Assembly: GCA_964466465.1 (NCBI GenBank)
Contig: CAYXNJ010000026.1
Coordinates: 1 to 37,105 of the forward strand
Direction: 5' to 3'
Source: Sulfurospirillum sp964466465
GTDB taxonomy: Bacteria > Campylobacterota > Campylobacteria > Campylobacterales > Sulfurospirillaceae
Length of the DNA stretch: 37,105 bases
The position numbers and the translations under genes were made by a program. Under the pieces are notes generated by a model. It did no database searches. It saw nothing but the letters and a program-made list of their open reading frames with translations, and was not told where the DNA came from. This document shows, in pieces, positions 9,242 to 16,454 of this stretch (position 1 is its first letter; every line of letters starts with the position of its first letter).

Positions 9242-9718
9242 ATGCCTTCGTCTCGCTTTTTTAAATGGCTTATCGTTGAAATTATTGCGGTTCTTCTTAT
9301 TGGTGCTTATATCTTGATCGACTCGTCTGATATTTATCGATGGTGGGTAGGAGACACCCATTTTGTACAATCGACCGAACCATGCGATTTGCATGTAGAA
9401 GCATGTGAAGTAACGCTTAAAGATGGAACAACACTTTCTTTGGATATCGAACCAAAAGAGATTCCACTCATGAAGCCATTGCACTTTAAAGTAACATCTG
9501 CCATTGATTTACCGAGTATTGAAATTAAACTTTTTGCCACCAATATGAACATGGGATTTCATACAATAACCCTCAAACAAACCGCTAAAGGTATCTATGA
9601 AGGTGAAGGAATGCTCCCCACATGCGTTATGGGAAATATGATCTGGCAAGCCAATGTCATTCTTAATGAAACGTCAAAAAGTCAAGGTGCTATTTTTACG
9701 TTTAAAACGGATAAGTAA
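9242..9718 (+). CDS. membrane-anchored periplasmic protein, FixH/YtkA-like (possible metal handling)
   Basis: I do not recognise a named gene. The 158-residue protein has one N-terminal transmembrane segment (about 9-25) with no clear cleavage site, then a beta-rich periplasmic domain. Cys48 and Cys55 form a CDLHVEAC pair; MNMGFH (102-107) and LPTCVMGNMIW (about 125-135) are rich in possible copper ligands. The latter part resembles the beta-sandwich seen in FixH/YtkA-type proteins, often found near copper delivery or cytochrome oxidase genes, but no such partner is visible here. The ATG is preceded by AAGGA. It is divergent from nuoG and lies upstream of the taxis pair with its own 131-bp gap. 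Family call is tentative; that it is a real exported protein is likely. Confidence 0.75.
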   Translation: MPSSRFFKWLIVEIIAVLLIGAYILIDSSDIYRWWVGDTHFVQSTEPCDLHVEACEVTLKDGTTLSLDIEPKEIPLMKPLHFKVTSAIDLPSIEIKLFATNMNMGFHTITLKQTAKGIYEGEGMLPTCVMGNMIWQANVILNETSKSQGAIFTFKTDK

Positions 9719-9776
9719 ATGAATAAACTAAGGTTACGTTACACAAAGTAATTTTTAGGCTTAGGAATATTTATTG

Positions 9777-9790
9777 CACACTATTGTGTG
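9777..9790. promoter_or_regulatory. short dyad CACAC-N4-GTGTG, possible operator
   Basis: CACACTATTGTGTG has perfect 5-bp arms. Its centre is about 30 bp upstream of the -10 box of the PAS/receptor pair, a position typical of activator or repressor sites. Symmetry is seen; function is inferred. Confidence 0.3.
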
Positions 9791-9812
9791 ACATAAGAGT
9801 CTTTTTTTGCGT

Positions 9813-9818
9813 TATACT
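9813..9818 (+). promoter_or_regulatory. -10 box of the PAS/receptor pair promoter
   Basis: TATACT preceded by CTTTTTTTGCGT. A T-run directly upstream of a good -10 with no recognisable -35 is the usual sigma-70 pattern in campylobacterotans. Predicted start of transcription is near 9825, leaving a short leader with AGAGGA at 9835-9840 before the GTG start. Confidence 0.6.
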
Positions 9819-9849
9819 AATTACTTAATTTTTCAGAGGAGTAGCCACC

Positions 9850-10356
9850 GTGTCCATTACCCAAAAAGGTGAAGAACTTCACTTTGACGAGAACCAATTT
9901 ATCGTCTCGAAAACAGATCTTAAAGGTAGAATTACCTACGCAAATGACCTTTTTATCAACATTTCTGGCTTCAAAGAACAAGAGCTCATCGGAACACCTC
10001 ACAATATCCTGCGACATCCTGACATGCCAAAAGCCATTTTTAAACTTCTCTGGGATCGCGTTCAAACAGGTAAAGAGGTTTTTGCGTACGTCAAAAACAA
10101 AACCAAAAATAACCACTACTACTGGGTACATGCTTATATAACCCCTATTGTTGACACCAAAACCAATCAACTCATCGGCTACCACTCCGTGCGTCGTTCT
10201 CCTAGTGCTAAAGGGCTTGAAGTCATTGCCCCTTTGTATCAGAAAATGCTTCAAGCCGAAGAGCGAGGTGGCATTCAAGCTTCCACAGCGATCTTAGACA
10301 ATACGCTATCTCAACTAAAGGTCAGTTATGATGCCTTCATCCTCGCTTACGAATAG
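9850..10356 (+). CDS. stand-alone PAS domain protein, CetB/Aer-like redox sensor
   Basis: A 168-residue soluble protein that is essentially one PAS domain. Residues about 20-115 carry TDLKGRITYANDLF, ISGFKEQELIGTPHNILRHPDMP and YYWVHAYITPI, the pattern of Aer-type, FAD-binding PAS domains; a short helical tail follows. In Campylobacter jejuni, CetB has this make-up and works with the separate membrane receptor CetA in energy taxis. Here the next gene is such a receptor and its start overlaps this gene by 29 bases in another frame. Start is GTG with AGAGGA upstream. Role in energy or redox taxis is inferred; a frameshifted one-piece Aer gene is the main alternative. Confidence 0.85.
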   Translation: MSITQKGEELHFDENQFIVSKTDLKGRITYANDLFINISGFKEQELIGTPHNILRHPDMPKAIFKLLWDRVQTGKEVFAYVKNKTKNNHYYWVHAYITPIVDTKTNQLIGYHSVRRSPSAKGLEVIAPLYQKMLQAEERGGIQASTAILDNTLSQLKVSYDAFILAYE

Positions 10357-11779
10357 ATCTTCTCTTGCCAAAGTGCAAGATGCCAATATTATTTCCCTTG
10401 TCGCATTTGCGTGTGCATTCATACTTGAAGTCTCCTTTAATGGCTTTCATTGGATTCAAGTCATCAACCTCAGCAACTTTGCACTGGGATGGTTTATGTT
10501 TATCAATATTCGTAAAGTTCAAAAGACCATTCACGCCCTTGCAGAAATCGTTAAAGAAAGCGAGCATGGTAATTTACACGGTCGTATCGTCAATGTCAAC
10601 GATGGTGGGGAACTCAAACTTTTATGCTCCAATATGAACTCTCTTTTAGACAACTTTGAACTGGTCACCAAAGAGATTAAATCGACTATTCTAGCAGCAT
10701 CCAAAGAGGACTTTAGCCGTAAAATTCTTCAAAAAGGAATGCACGGTGAGTTTAAAGAGCAAACAGAGATGGTGAACAAATCGGTCAATGCAATGAAACA
10801 AACGCATGAGTTTATCGCACGTAATACGCTCAATGCCGAACTAGCACAAATTAGCAGTGGCTCCAATGACTTTACGACCGTTCAAACAAACCTTACCACC
10901 ATTGTTGAGCGCTTAAAAGAGATCGCACACGATGGCGAGATTTACGCGGAAGAGACCAAAGGAAGCTACCAAAATCTGCGCGATACCATCACTAAAATCA
11001 CCTCACTCGTTGAGTTCGTCAACCAAAATGAACAAAGCATCGGCGTACTTGCACAACGAACTCGTGACATCAGCAACGTGGTCGATATGATCAATGACAT
11101 CGCCGATAAAACCAATCTTCTAGCGCTGAATGCTGCCATTGAAGCAGCGCGTGCGGGTGAGCATGGACGTGGTTTTGCCGTGGTTGCCGATGAAGTACGA
11201 AAACTAGCAGAGACAACGCAAAAAGCAACGGCTGAAATTGCTGTTTCCATCAAGATGTTGCAACAAGAAACAGCAGGGTTAGAAACCAACGCAGATTCTA
11301 TGAAAGAAAATGCCGATGAATCAACCAAAACACTCGATAAACTAAGCCTAACTTTCAATAGCCTTATTGAGCATTCCAACACCACTTCGACCAATATTAA
11401 CACTATTCAGCAAACCATCTTTATTACGCTTGCGAAAATGAACCATGCTATCTTTAAATCCAATGCCTACAGTGCGGTTTATGTAAACGATAAAGAAGCA
11501 GCGTTCCAAAACCATGAAACATGCAGTCTTGGCGAGTGGTACCAAAAAGACGGTCAAAAAATCTTTGGCGATACCCAAGGCTTTAAAGAACTCTATAAAC
11601 CACATCAAAGCTTCCATGCACATGTACTAGAAGTTGCCAAACTGATTCGTGCTACCTCCTCCAATCTTTTGGATGAAAAAGAGCAGATCATTAACTACTT
11701 TAAAGAGGTGGAAAAGGAGAGTAAAGTACTCTTTGGAACCTTAGATCGTATGATTGCAGAGAAAAACGCGCAAGCGTAA
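10328..11779 (+). CDS. methyl-accepting chemotaxis receptor, CetA-like, with C-terminal CZB zinc domain
   Basis: A 483-residue receptor. Two hydrophobic segments near the N-terminus (about 21-37 and 43-60) form a membrane hairpin with no real periplasmic domain, so it should sense from the cytoplasm. A HAMP-like helical region follows (about 61-115). The signalling hairpin tip is IEAARAGEHGRGFAVVADEV (271-290). The C-terminal CZB domain shows the expected ligands His373 (KMNHAIFK), Cys399 (CSLGEWY), His426 and His430 (PHQSFH). AAAGG lies about 7 nt before the ATG. The PAS sensor is missing from this chain and is supplied by the preceding gene, the CetB/CetA arrangement. Likely job: CheA/CheW-coupled energy taxis. 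The CZB domain may add zinc or oxidant sensing. Confidence 0.88.
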   Translation: MMPSSSLTNRSSLAKVQDANIISLVAFACAFILEVSFNGFHWIQVINLSNFALGWFMFINIRKVQKTIHALAEIVKESEHGNLHGRIVNVNDGGELKLLCSNMNSLLDNFELVTKEIKSTILAASKEDFSRKILQKGMHGEFKEQTEMVNKSVNAMKQTHEFIARNTLNAELAQISSGSNDFTTVQTNLTTIVERLKEIAHDGEIYAEETKGSYQNLRDTITKITSLVEFVNQNEQSIGVLAQRTRDISNVVDMINDIADKTNLLALNAAIEAARAGEHGRGFAVVADEVRKLAETTQKATAEIAVSIKMLQQETAGLETNADSMKENADESTKTLDKLSLTFNSLIEHSNTTSTNINTIQQTIFITLAKMNHAIFKSNAYSAVYVNDKEAAFQNHETCSLGEWYQKDGQKIFGDTQGFKELYKPHQSFHAHVLEVAKLIRATSSNLLDEKEQIINYFKEVEKESKVLFGTLDRMIAEKNAQA

Positions 11780-11789
11780 ATACACAACG

Positions 11790-11815
11790 ACATGTAAGGA
11801 TTTTTCCTTACATGT
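11790..11815. terminator. bidirectional hairpin between convergent genes
   Basis: ACATGTAAGG and CCTTACATGT are perfect arms, extended to 11 bp by an A-T pair, around a TTTT loop. It sits in the 43-bp gap between the receptor and the sensor kinase, which converge. Tails are A/T-rich but lack a long T-run, so it may be a weak terminator for both strands. Confidence 0.6.
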
Positions 11816-11822
11816 TAAACCC

Positions 11823-13490
11823 TCACACGCTTATTTCAGGAACACTTGGGAGTTTTATCGTAAAAAGAGCTCCAGAATTTGTATTTTTAACGTTTATAAT
11901 TCCACCCATATTATTTTCTATAATCATCTTCGTCATATAAAGCCCAATACCTGTTCCTTGTTTGGCATACTTCGTTGTAAAGTACGGCTCAAAAATACGG
12001 TCCATATGCTCGCTTGCAATACCACCACCATTATCTTCGATCACAATCAAAATGTATTTGTACCCTTTTTTGAGGTACAGGCGAATGAACGGGTTGCTAA
12101 TTTCGCGCTCGCTTAAAACATCTTTGGCATTGGATAGAATGTTCAAAAGCGCTTGTGCAAATTCATTGGGGTATCCAAAGACTTCCATTTTTTCCGAAAT
12201 ATCAAATGAAAACTCGATACCATGATACTTGAGTGAAGCTTGTAAAATTGCGATAGAACGCTCACAAGCTTCGCTGATCTCAAACACTTCCTTCTCTTTG
12301 GAAGGTTTAAAAAAGTTTTGAAAGTCACTGATGGTTCCTGACATGAACGCATTGATTTTGATGCACTGCTGTATCGATGAGAGCATATACGCATCATCAA
12401 GATCATTAAATTCATGCTTGACTTGAATGTTCATCAAAAGAGCACTAAGCTCACCCAAAGGTTGTCTCCATTGATGCGCGATATTGCCGATCATCTCACC
12501 CATGCTGGCAAGTTTACTTTGTTGTATTAAAAGCTTCTCTTGCTCGGTGCGCTTTAAAATCTCATCGTGTATTTTGGATTCTAAATTATCGATCATCTCA
12601 TTGACCACATCTTTAAGCAATTGCAACTCTTGTGCTTGGGCAGTGGCATGAAGGCGTGAAGAGAGTTTGCCCACTTTTAGGTCATTCACCACACTGATGG
12701 CATCTTCGATAAAAACGATGTCTTGCTCGATGTTTGCCGAAGCCTTTGCGATACTACGGTTAAGCAGTTTGGACATATCTTCTAACTCATCACGGCTGTT
12801 AAGCTCAATGGGTTTGGGCTGAGTATTTTTCGTCTCCAAATAACCAAAAAATTCTTTGAGCCCCTCTTGTAATTTCAAGATGGAAGAGACGATGTGACTG
12901 GAGAGCAGATAACCTGCCAAAAAGACCAATGTAGAGAGCACTAGCACAACAATAGCAAGCTCGTATTTTAGGGCTTTTGCACTTGTTTCGATGTCATCAA
13001 AATTTTGTGCTGCTTGTCTTACAGCATCGTGTTGCAACGCTTTAAGACGGTTGAGCAGAGCATAGTAGTGATCTCGCTCTGTGGTATTCACATTGACAAA
13101 TGCTCCCTCTTCAAAATGAGCGGCAAGATAGGTACAGGTCTTTTCCACACTGGCTGCATAACTTTTCCAAAAACCATACGTCTGTTTGTCGAGTTTTAAG
13201 TAGTACTCTTCTAAACGCTCACGCTGTTTGAGTATATCCACCTCGATGCTTTTACGATAATCTTCATTGGGCGACATCACTAAAGAAAGACTCATCTCGC
13301 GCAACGCGTTGGTTGGCTCGATATAGTTCTCTTGCAAATGCTGCGTACTGCGTGCATTTTCAAAAATGGTAGTGGCATTGCTGATATTCTCTTGGCTCAG
13401 CTTAAAAGAGCGCTCAGCTAGAATCAGCATCCCAATAAAGGAGAAGCTAAAAAGTAGCAAAAGTTTATATTTAATCGGTATTTTTTTCAT
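11823..13490 (-). CDS. membrane sensor histidine kinase
   Basis: Sensor kinase of a two-component system, 555 residues. Transmembrane segments at about 10-25 and 178-198 enclose an all-helical periplasmic domain of roughly 150 residues, of the kind seen in TorS or four-helix-bundle sensors. A HAMP-like linker (about 199-255) and a helical stretch lead to the H-box IGNIAHQWRQPLGELS with phospho-acceptor His339, then the N-box LLNILSNAKDVL (448-459), the G1 box EDNGGGI (485-491), the F-box IFEPYFTTK and the G2 box GTGIGLYMTK (512-521). It starts at an ATGA overlap with the binding-protein gene and is third in the regulator/binding protein/kinase unit. The helical sensor domain next to a periplasmic binding protein suggests that it reads the ligand through that partner. 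Confidence 0.93.
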   Translation of the reverse strand: MKKIPIKYKLLLLFSFSFIGMLILAERSFKLSQENISNATTIFENARSTQHLQENYIEPTNALREMSLSLVMSPNEDYRKSIEVDILKQRERLEEYYLKLDKQTYGFWKSYAASVEKTCTYLAAHFEEGAFVNVNTTERDHYYALLNRLKALQHDAVRQAAQNFDDIETSAKALKYELAIVVLVLSTLVFLAGYLLSSHIVSSILKLQEGLKEFFGYLETKNTQPKPIELNSRDELEDMSKLLNRSIAKASANIEQDIVFIEDAISVVNDLKVGKLSSRLHATAQAQELQLLKDVVNEMIDNLESKIHDEILKRTEQEKLLIQQSKLASMGEMIGNIAHQWRQPLGELSALLMNIQVKHEFNDLDDAYMLSSIQQCIKINAFMSGTISDFQNFFKPSKEKEVFEISEACERSIAILQASLKYHGIEFSFDISEKMEVFGYPNEFAQALLNILSNAKDVLSEREISNPFIRLYLKKGYKYILIVIEDNGGGIASEHMDRIFEPYFTTKYAKQGTGIGLYMTKMIIENNMGGIINVKNTNSGALFTIKLPSVPEISV

Positions 13491-15085
13491 GGTAATCGCT
13501 TTGGCACAATAGGCGCTTGAAGCTCTTTTGGATACGGTTTGTCACCTCGTAATGACCAGTGCTGATCGGTAATTTTTGCTTTCCAAAAAGGCTGCATTCC
13601 AATGCCAAGTGGCTCAAAAACCAGCTCTTTGTTCATAGCAAACACTGCATTGGGAATAGGGACAAACAACATATATGCCTCCTTTTTGGCTCGATTTTGA
13701 ATCTGTTGATTCAATGTTTCAAACAGAGGATCGTCTTGTTCTACACGAAAAAATTGTGCAATATAACTCTCCATTGCCGTATCATGGCGTACAAAACTCC
13801 AAGGATTGTTCTCTTGATATCGAATAAACACAGGCCACGGGTGTCTTCCATACCAATCTTGCGTATTTTGAATTAAAATATCCCAGTCCTGAATGCTTTT
13901 ATGGTTTTTCTGTGTCAAATTATAGATCTCTTTTTCACTCGTGGTAATGGTATAGTGCAGTTTTACCCCATACATCGAGAGCTGATACTCAATGCCTTTC
14001 CATAAGAAAAGCAATGAGTCTTGTGTTGCCACATTTAGCTCTAAGCCTTTAAGTGTCCGCTCTACAACACTTGCATCGAGTGAGCACTCCTTTTCATTGA
14101 ACGCAGCAGGGTTGAGCCTCCCCTCTTTTTTATAGGTAAAATCCAATAAATTTTTCTGATTAAGCGCACAATTGAGCGCTTGGCGCACCTCTTTACGCGC
14201 AACAGGCGAGTAGTGTTTCAGAAGGTTAAAATAGATCGTAAAATTGTGCGTTGAGGGCATTGAAACCAGTTTAGCGTAGGGTGAGAGCATTGTCTCTATT
14301 TTTTTATTGAAAGGGATTTGCATAAAATCAAGCCCACCATCTTCAAAAAGTGCCATATTAAGGGCTTCTTGCGTTTCAAGCTCGGTATAAAATGTAATCG
14401 TTTCAATGGAAGGATACTCGCTCTCCCAGTAGTAAGGATTGGCTTTGAGTATGGCTTTGGGTGTCTGTTTGCGCCCTGTAATCATTCCTTCAACCAACAT
14501 GTAAGGTCCTAATCCATAAGGTCCCGAAGCCCTAATATTGGCACCTGTCTCAGCACCACCCCAACCAAAATGATTTAGATACGCCTCAGAGTAAAAATAA
14601 ATACGCGCTAGATCGCGAAAAAACATCCCATAGGGCTGAGAGAGATGCAGGCGAATTTTATAGTCTGATATTTTTTCAACCCGTTTAAGCGAGTTATGAA
14701 TGTTTGTGTAGTTAAAAGGTTGCTTCAAAAAGTAGCTAAAATTGTGCATAACGGAGTCTGCATTAAAAGGTGTTCCATCTTGAAAGCGCACCCCTTGCCG
14801 TAGTTCAAACTCATACAATAAAGGAGAAAGTTTCGTGCTCTTTGTTGCCAGAGAGTATTCCCAACCTTGCTCATTCTCCGCAAGCCTCACCAGTCCTTCA
14901 TTGACCAAGCGCGAAACGTAGTTGTAAGGCATGGAAGGTAAAAAAACTTTGATATGTGAGCGCGGGTCGCGCCCTTTTAAAACACGACTCGCACTTGTAT
15001 CTTCATGGTATATCTCTTTTTCATCTGTTACCTCAGCTCCATAAAAAAAGCTCAAAAGTAAACAGAGAAAAAAACTAACTCTCAA
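13487..15085 (-). CDS. periplasmic solute-binding protein, family 5 (peptide/nickel type), likely sensor partner
   Basis: 532 residues with an N-terminal signal peptide (MRVSFFLCLLLSFFYGAE), so exported. The family 5 (SBP_bac_5) signature is seen in LSPLLYEFELRQGVRFQDGTPFNADSVMHNF, and the rest follows the two-lobed oligopeptide/nickel-binding pattern, e.g. RKEVRQALNCALNQKNLL. Family members normally feed ABC importers, but no permease or ATPase gene lies nearby. Instead the gene overlaps the response regulator by 11 bases upstream and the kinase by 4 bases downstream. By analogy with TorT, ArrX and AioX, its job is probably to bind a small ligand and signal to the kinase. The ligand is unknown. 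The start is TTG with TAGGG 7 nt upstream. Confidence 0.85.
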   Translation of the reverse strand: MRVSFFLCLLLSFFYGAEVTDEKEIYHEDTSASRVLKGRDPRSHIKVFLPSMPYNYVSRLVNEGLVRLAENEQGWEYSLATKSTKLSPLLYEFELRQGVRFQDGTPFNADSVMHNFSYFLKQPFNYTNIHNSLKRVEKISDYKIRLHLSQPYGMFFRDLARIYFYSEAYLNHFGWGGAETGANIRASGPYGLGPYMLVEGMITGRKQTPKAILKANPYYWESEYPSIETITFYTELETQEALNMALFEDGGLDFMQIPFNKKIETMLSPYAKLVSMPSTHNFTIYFNLLKHYSPVARKEVRQALNCALNQKNLLDFTYKKEGRLNPAAFNEKECSLDASVVERTLKGLELNVATQDSLLFLWKGIEYQLSMYGVKLHYTITTSEKEIYNLTQKNHKSIQDWDILIQNTQDWYGRHPWPVFIRYQENNPWSFVRHDTAMESYIAQFFRVEQDDPLFETLNQQIQNRAKKEAYMLFVPIPNAVFAMNKELVFEPLGIGMQPFWKAKITDQHWSLRGDKPYPKELQAPIVPKRLP

Positions 15086-15758
15086 AGCTATACCCTACTT
15101 GAGAATGGTTTTTAATCGGATGATTGGGAAGCTTTTTACGCAGAGATTTGACGAGTGTACGAAGGGCTGCAATGCTCATAAACTCCTCTTTCCACACACT
15201 CATCTCAATCTCTTCATAACTCACAACAAGCCCTTTTTTACGCAATAAGAGTTCTAAAAAATCTGACTCTTTATGCGTCATCTCCATCTCTTTGCCTCCA
15301 GTCACAATGCGCTTATTTTTAAAATCAAAGGTGCAACCAGCACACTCAATGCTCACACTGCGATCCGATTCGATCTCTTCAATGCAGAGTCTAAGCGCAC
15401 TTAAGAGCTCATCAAGAGCTACAGGTTTTATCAGATATTTTTCGATTTTGAGTTCAATGGCGCTGAGCAGATACTCTTTATCCGTATGGGCGGTTATCAT
15501 TAATATCGGTGTTTTTTTGTCATTTTTTCGGATCTCTTTGACCATGTAAAGCCCATCTTTTCGAGGCATTCTAAGATCGGTTAGGATGATGTCAGGGCGT
15601 TGTTCATAATAAATATTCAACCCTTCTTCACCATCTTTGGCTTCAATCACCTCTTTAAGATAATAAGAGAGCGTATTTGCCATGGGTTTACGGATACCCT
15701 CTTCATCTTCAGCGTACAAAAGCCGCAATGATTTGAGTTTTTCCATCCAAAGTTCCAT
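15075..15758 (-). CDS. response regulator, OmpR/PhoB family
   Basis: DNA-binding response regulator, 227 residues from the ATG at 15758. The receiver domain (about 10-125) has the acidic pair Asp18/Glu19 (YAEDEEG), phospho-acceptor Asp61 (ILTDLRMP), Thr89 (MITAH) and Lys111 (LIKPV). The winged-helix domain (about 140-227) ends in LRTLVKSLRKKLP and the usual VGYSF turn. An in-frame start 17 codons upstream is possible, but AAAGGA sits 5 nt before the chosen ATG. It leads an operon with the binding protein and kinase. Probable targets are its own promoter and the adjacent torA-like operon. Confidence 0.93.
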   Translation of the reverse strand: MELWMEKLKSLRLLYAEDEEGIRKPMANTLSYYLKEVIEAKDGEEGLNIYYEQRPDIILTDLRMPRKDGLYMVKEIRKNDKKTPILMITAHTDKEYLLSAIELKIEKYLIKPVALDELLSALRLCIEEIESDRSVSIECAGCTFDFKNKRIVTGGKEMEMTHKESDFLELLLRKKGLVVSYEEIEMSVWKEEFMSIAALRTLVKSLRKKLPNHPIKNHSQVGYSFES

Positions 15759-15815
15759 AGTTATCCTTTCAATGACTTTACCTTTGAAAATTTTAGCCAA
15801 TTCTAACATTAACTT

Positions 15816-15821
15816 ACTATA
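15816..15821 (-). promoter_or_regulatory. probable -10 box of the regulator/binding protein/kinase operon
   Basis: TATAGT on the minus strand, preceded by CATTTTTTGTCGC, about 58 nt before the regulator ATG. The T-rich stretch directly upstream fits campylobacterotan sigma-70 promoters. Confidence 0.45.
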
Positions 15822-15826
15822 GCGAC

Positions 15827-15852
15827 AAAAAATGAGTTAAAAATGAGATGAG
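15827..15852 (-). promoter_or_regulatory. direct repeats of CTCATTTTT with 11-bp spacing, possible regulator site
   Basis: Read on the minus strand, CTCATTTTT occurs twice with an exact 11-bp period (ATGAG ends at 15836 and 15847 on the plus strand), with a third CTCAT abutting. OmpR/PhoB-family regulators bind tandem half-sites spaced about one helical turn, and these lie just upstream of the predicted -10. Sequence is seen; binding is inferred, and AT-richness raises the chance of coincidence. Confidence 0.35.
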
Positions 15853-15856
15853 AGGC

Positions 15857-15886
15857 TCCCTTCACCCAAAAAATGAGGTGAAGGGA
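15857..15886 (-). terminator. hairpin after the cytochrome c gene
   Basis: TCCCTTCACC and GGTGAAGGGA pair perfectly over 10 bp with a 10-nt loop, starting 8 bases beyond the cytochrome stop codon. No long T-run follows on the minus strand (AGCCTCTCATC), so it may be a partial terminator or mRNA-stabilising hairpin that separates the torA unit from the regulatory operon. Confidence 0.6.
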
Positions 15887-15893
15887 AAAGACG

Positions 15894-16454
15894 TTACTTA
15901 TAGTTTTGCAGATATTTTTCGATGCTTTGTTTTTCAGGTTTAGAAAGACCTGCTTGTGCACCCATTGCCTCTAGGATGCTTGGCCACACATTGGCATCAA
16001 ATTCGCTCTCAGGATGCAAAGCATGACACGTACTGCATTTAGCTTGGAATAGTGTTTTACCTGCACCTAAGACTTTGTTTTTGTCACTGCTTAGGGCATC
16101 GCTTTTGACAAAACCTTTGATGGAAACATTAAGCCACACACTGCCGTATTCATCGGTTTTTTTACCTAAAACTTTCATAGCAGAAGGATTACTTGACTCA
16201 AAGCCAACAATCAACATACCCGCTTTTTCATATACGATAGTGCTTCCCTCAGGAGCATATCCTACAAACTCGACTTCACTAAAAGAGCCCTTTTGAGAGA
16301 GCTCTTTCACTTCTGAAGCGATGATCAACTCTCCAAGAGCTGAGCTTTCGCTCGCCTCTGCATACAGAGGTGCATTTTGACTCAAAAATGAACCACTTGC
16401 TGCAAACATCATCGTTGCGGCGCACAGTGGCGCTAAAACATGGAACAATCGCAT
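15894..16454 (-). CDS. monohaem cytochrome c, probable electron donor to the TorA-like reductase
   Basis: 186 residues with an N-terminal signal peptide (about 1-20), so periplasmic. A single haem-binding motif CSTCH is at 140-144 in a C-terminal cytochrome c domain, with Met164 (EAMGAQAGLS) a candidate axial ligand. The preceding 100 residues hold no haem motif and look like a small beta domain. It starts within the torA stop (TAATG), so the two are co-translated. C. jejuni Cj0265c, next to the TMAO/DMSO reductase gene Cj0264c, has the same design; E. coli instead uses the pentahaem TorC. Likely passes electrons from the quinol pool to the reductase. Confidence 0.9.
   Translation of the reverse strand: MRLFHVLAPLCAATMMFAASGSFLSQNAPLYAEASESSALGELIIASEVKELSQKGSFSEVEFVGYAPEGSTIVYEKAGMLIVGFESSNPSAMKVLGKKTDEYGSVWLNVSIKGFVKSDALSSDKNKVLGAGKTLFQAKCSTCHALHPESEFDANVWPSILEAMGAQAGLSKPEKQSIEKYLQNYK

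Noticed and set aside
10966..11403. 145-codon minus-strand open frame inside the receptor gene
   Set aside because: It mirrors the conserved receptor signalling region and has a Ser/Ala-rich translation typical of reverse-complement shadows.
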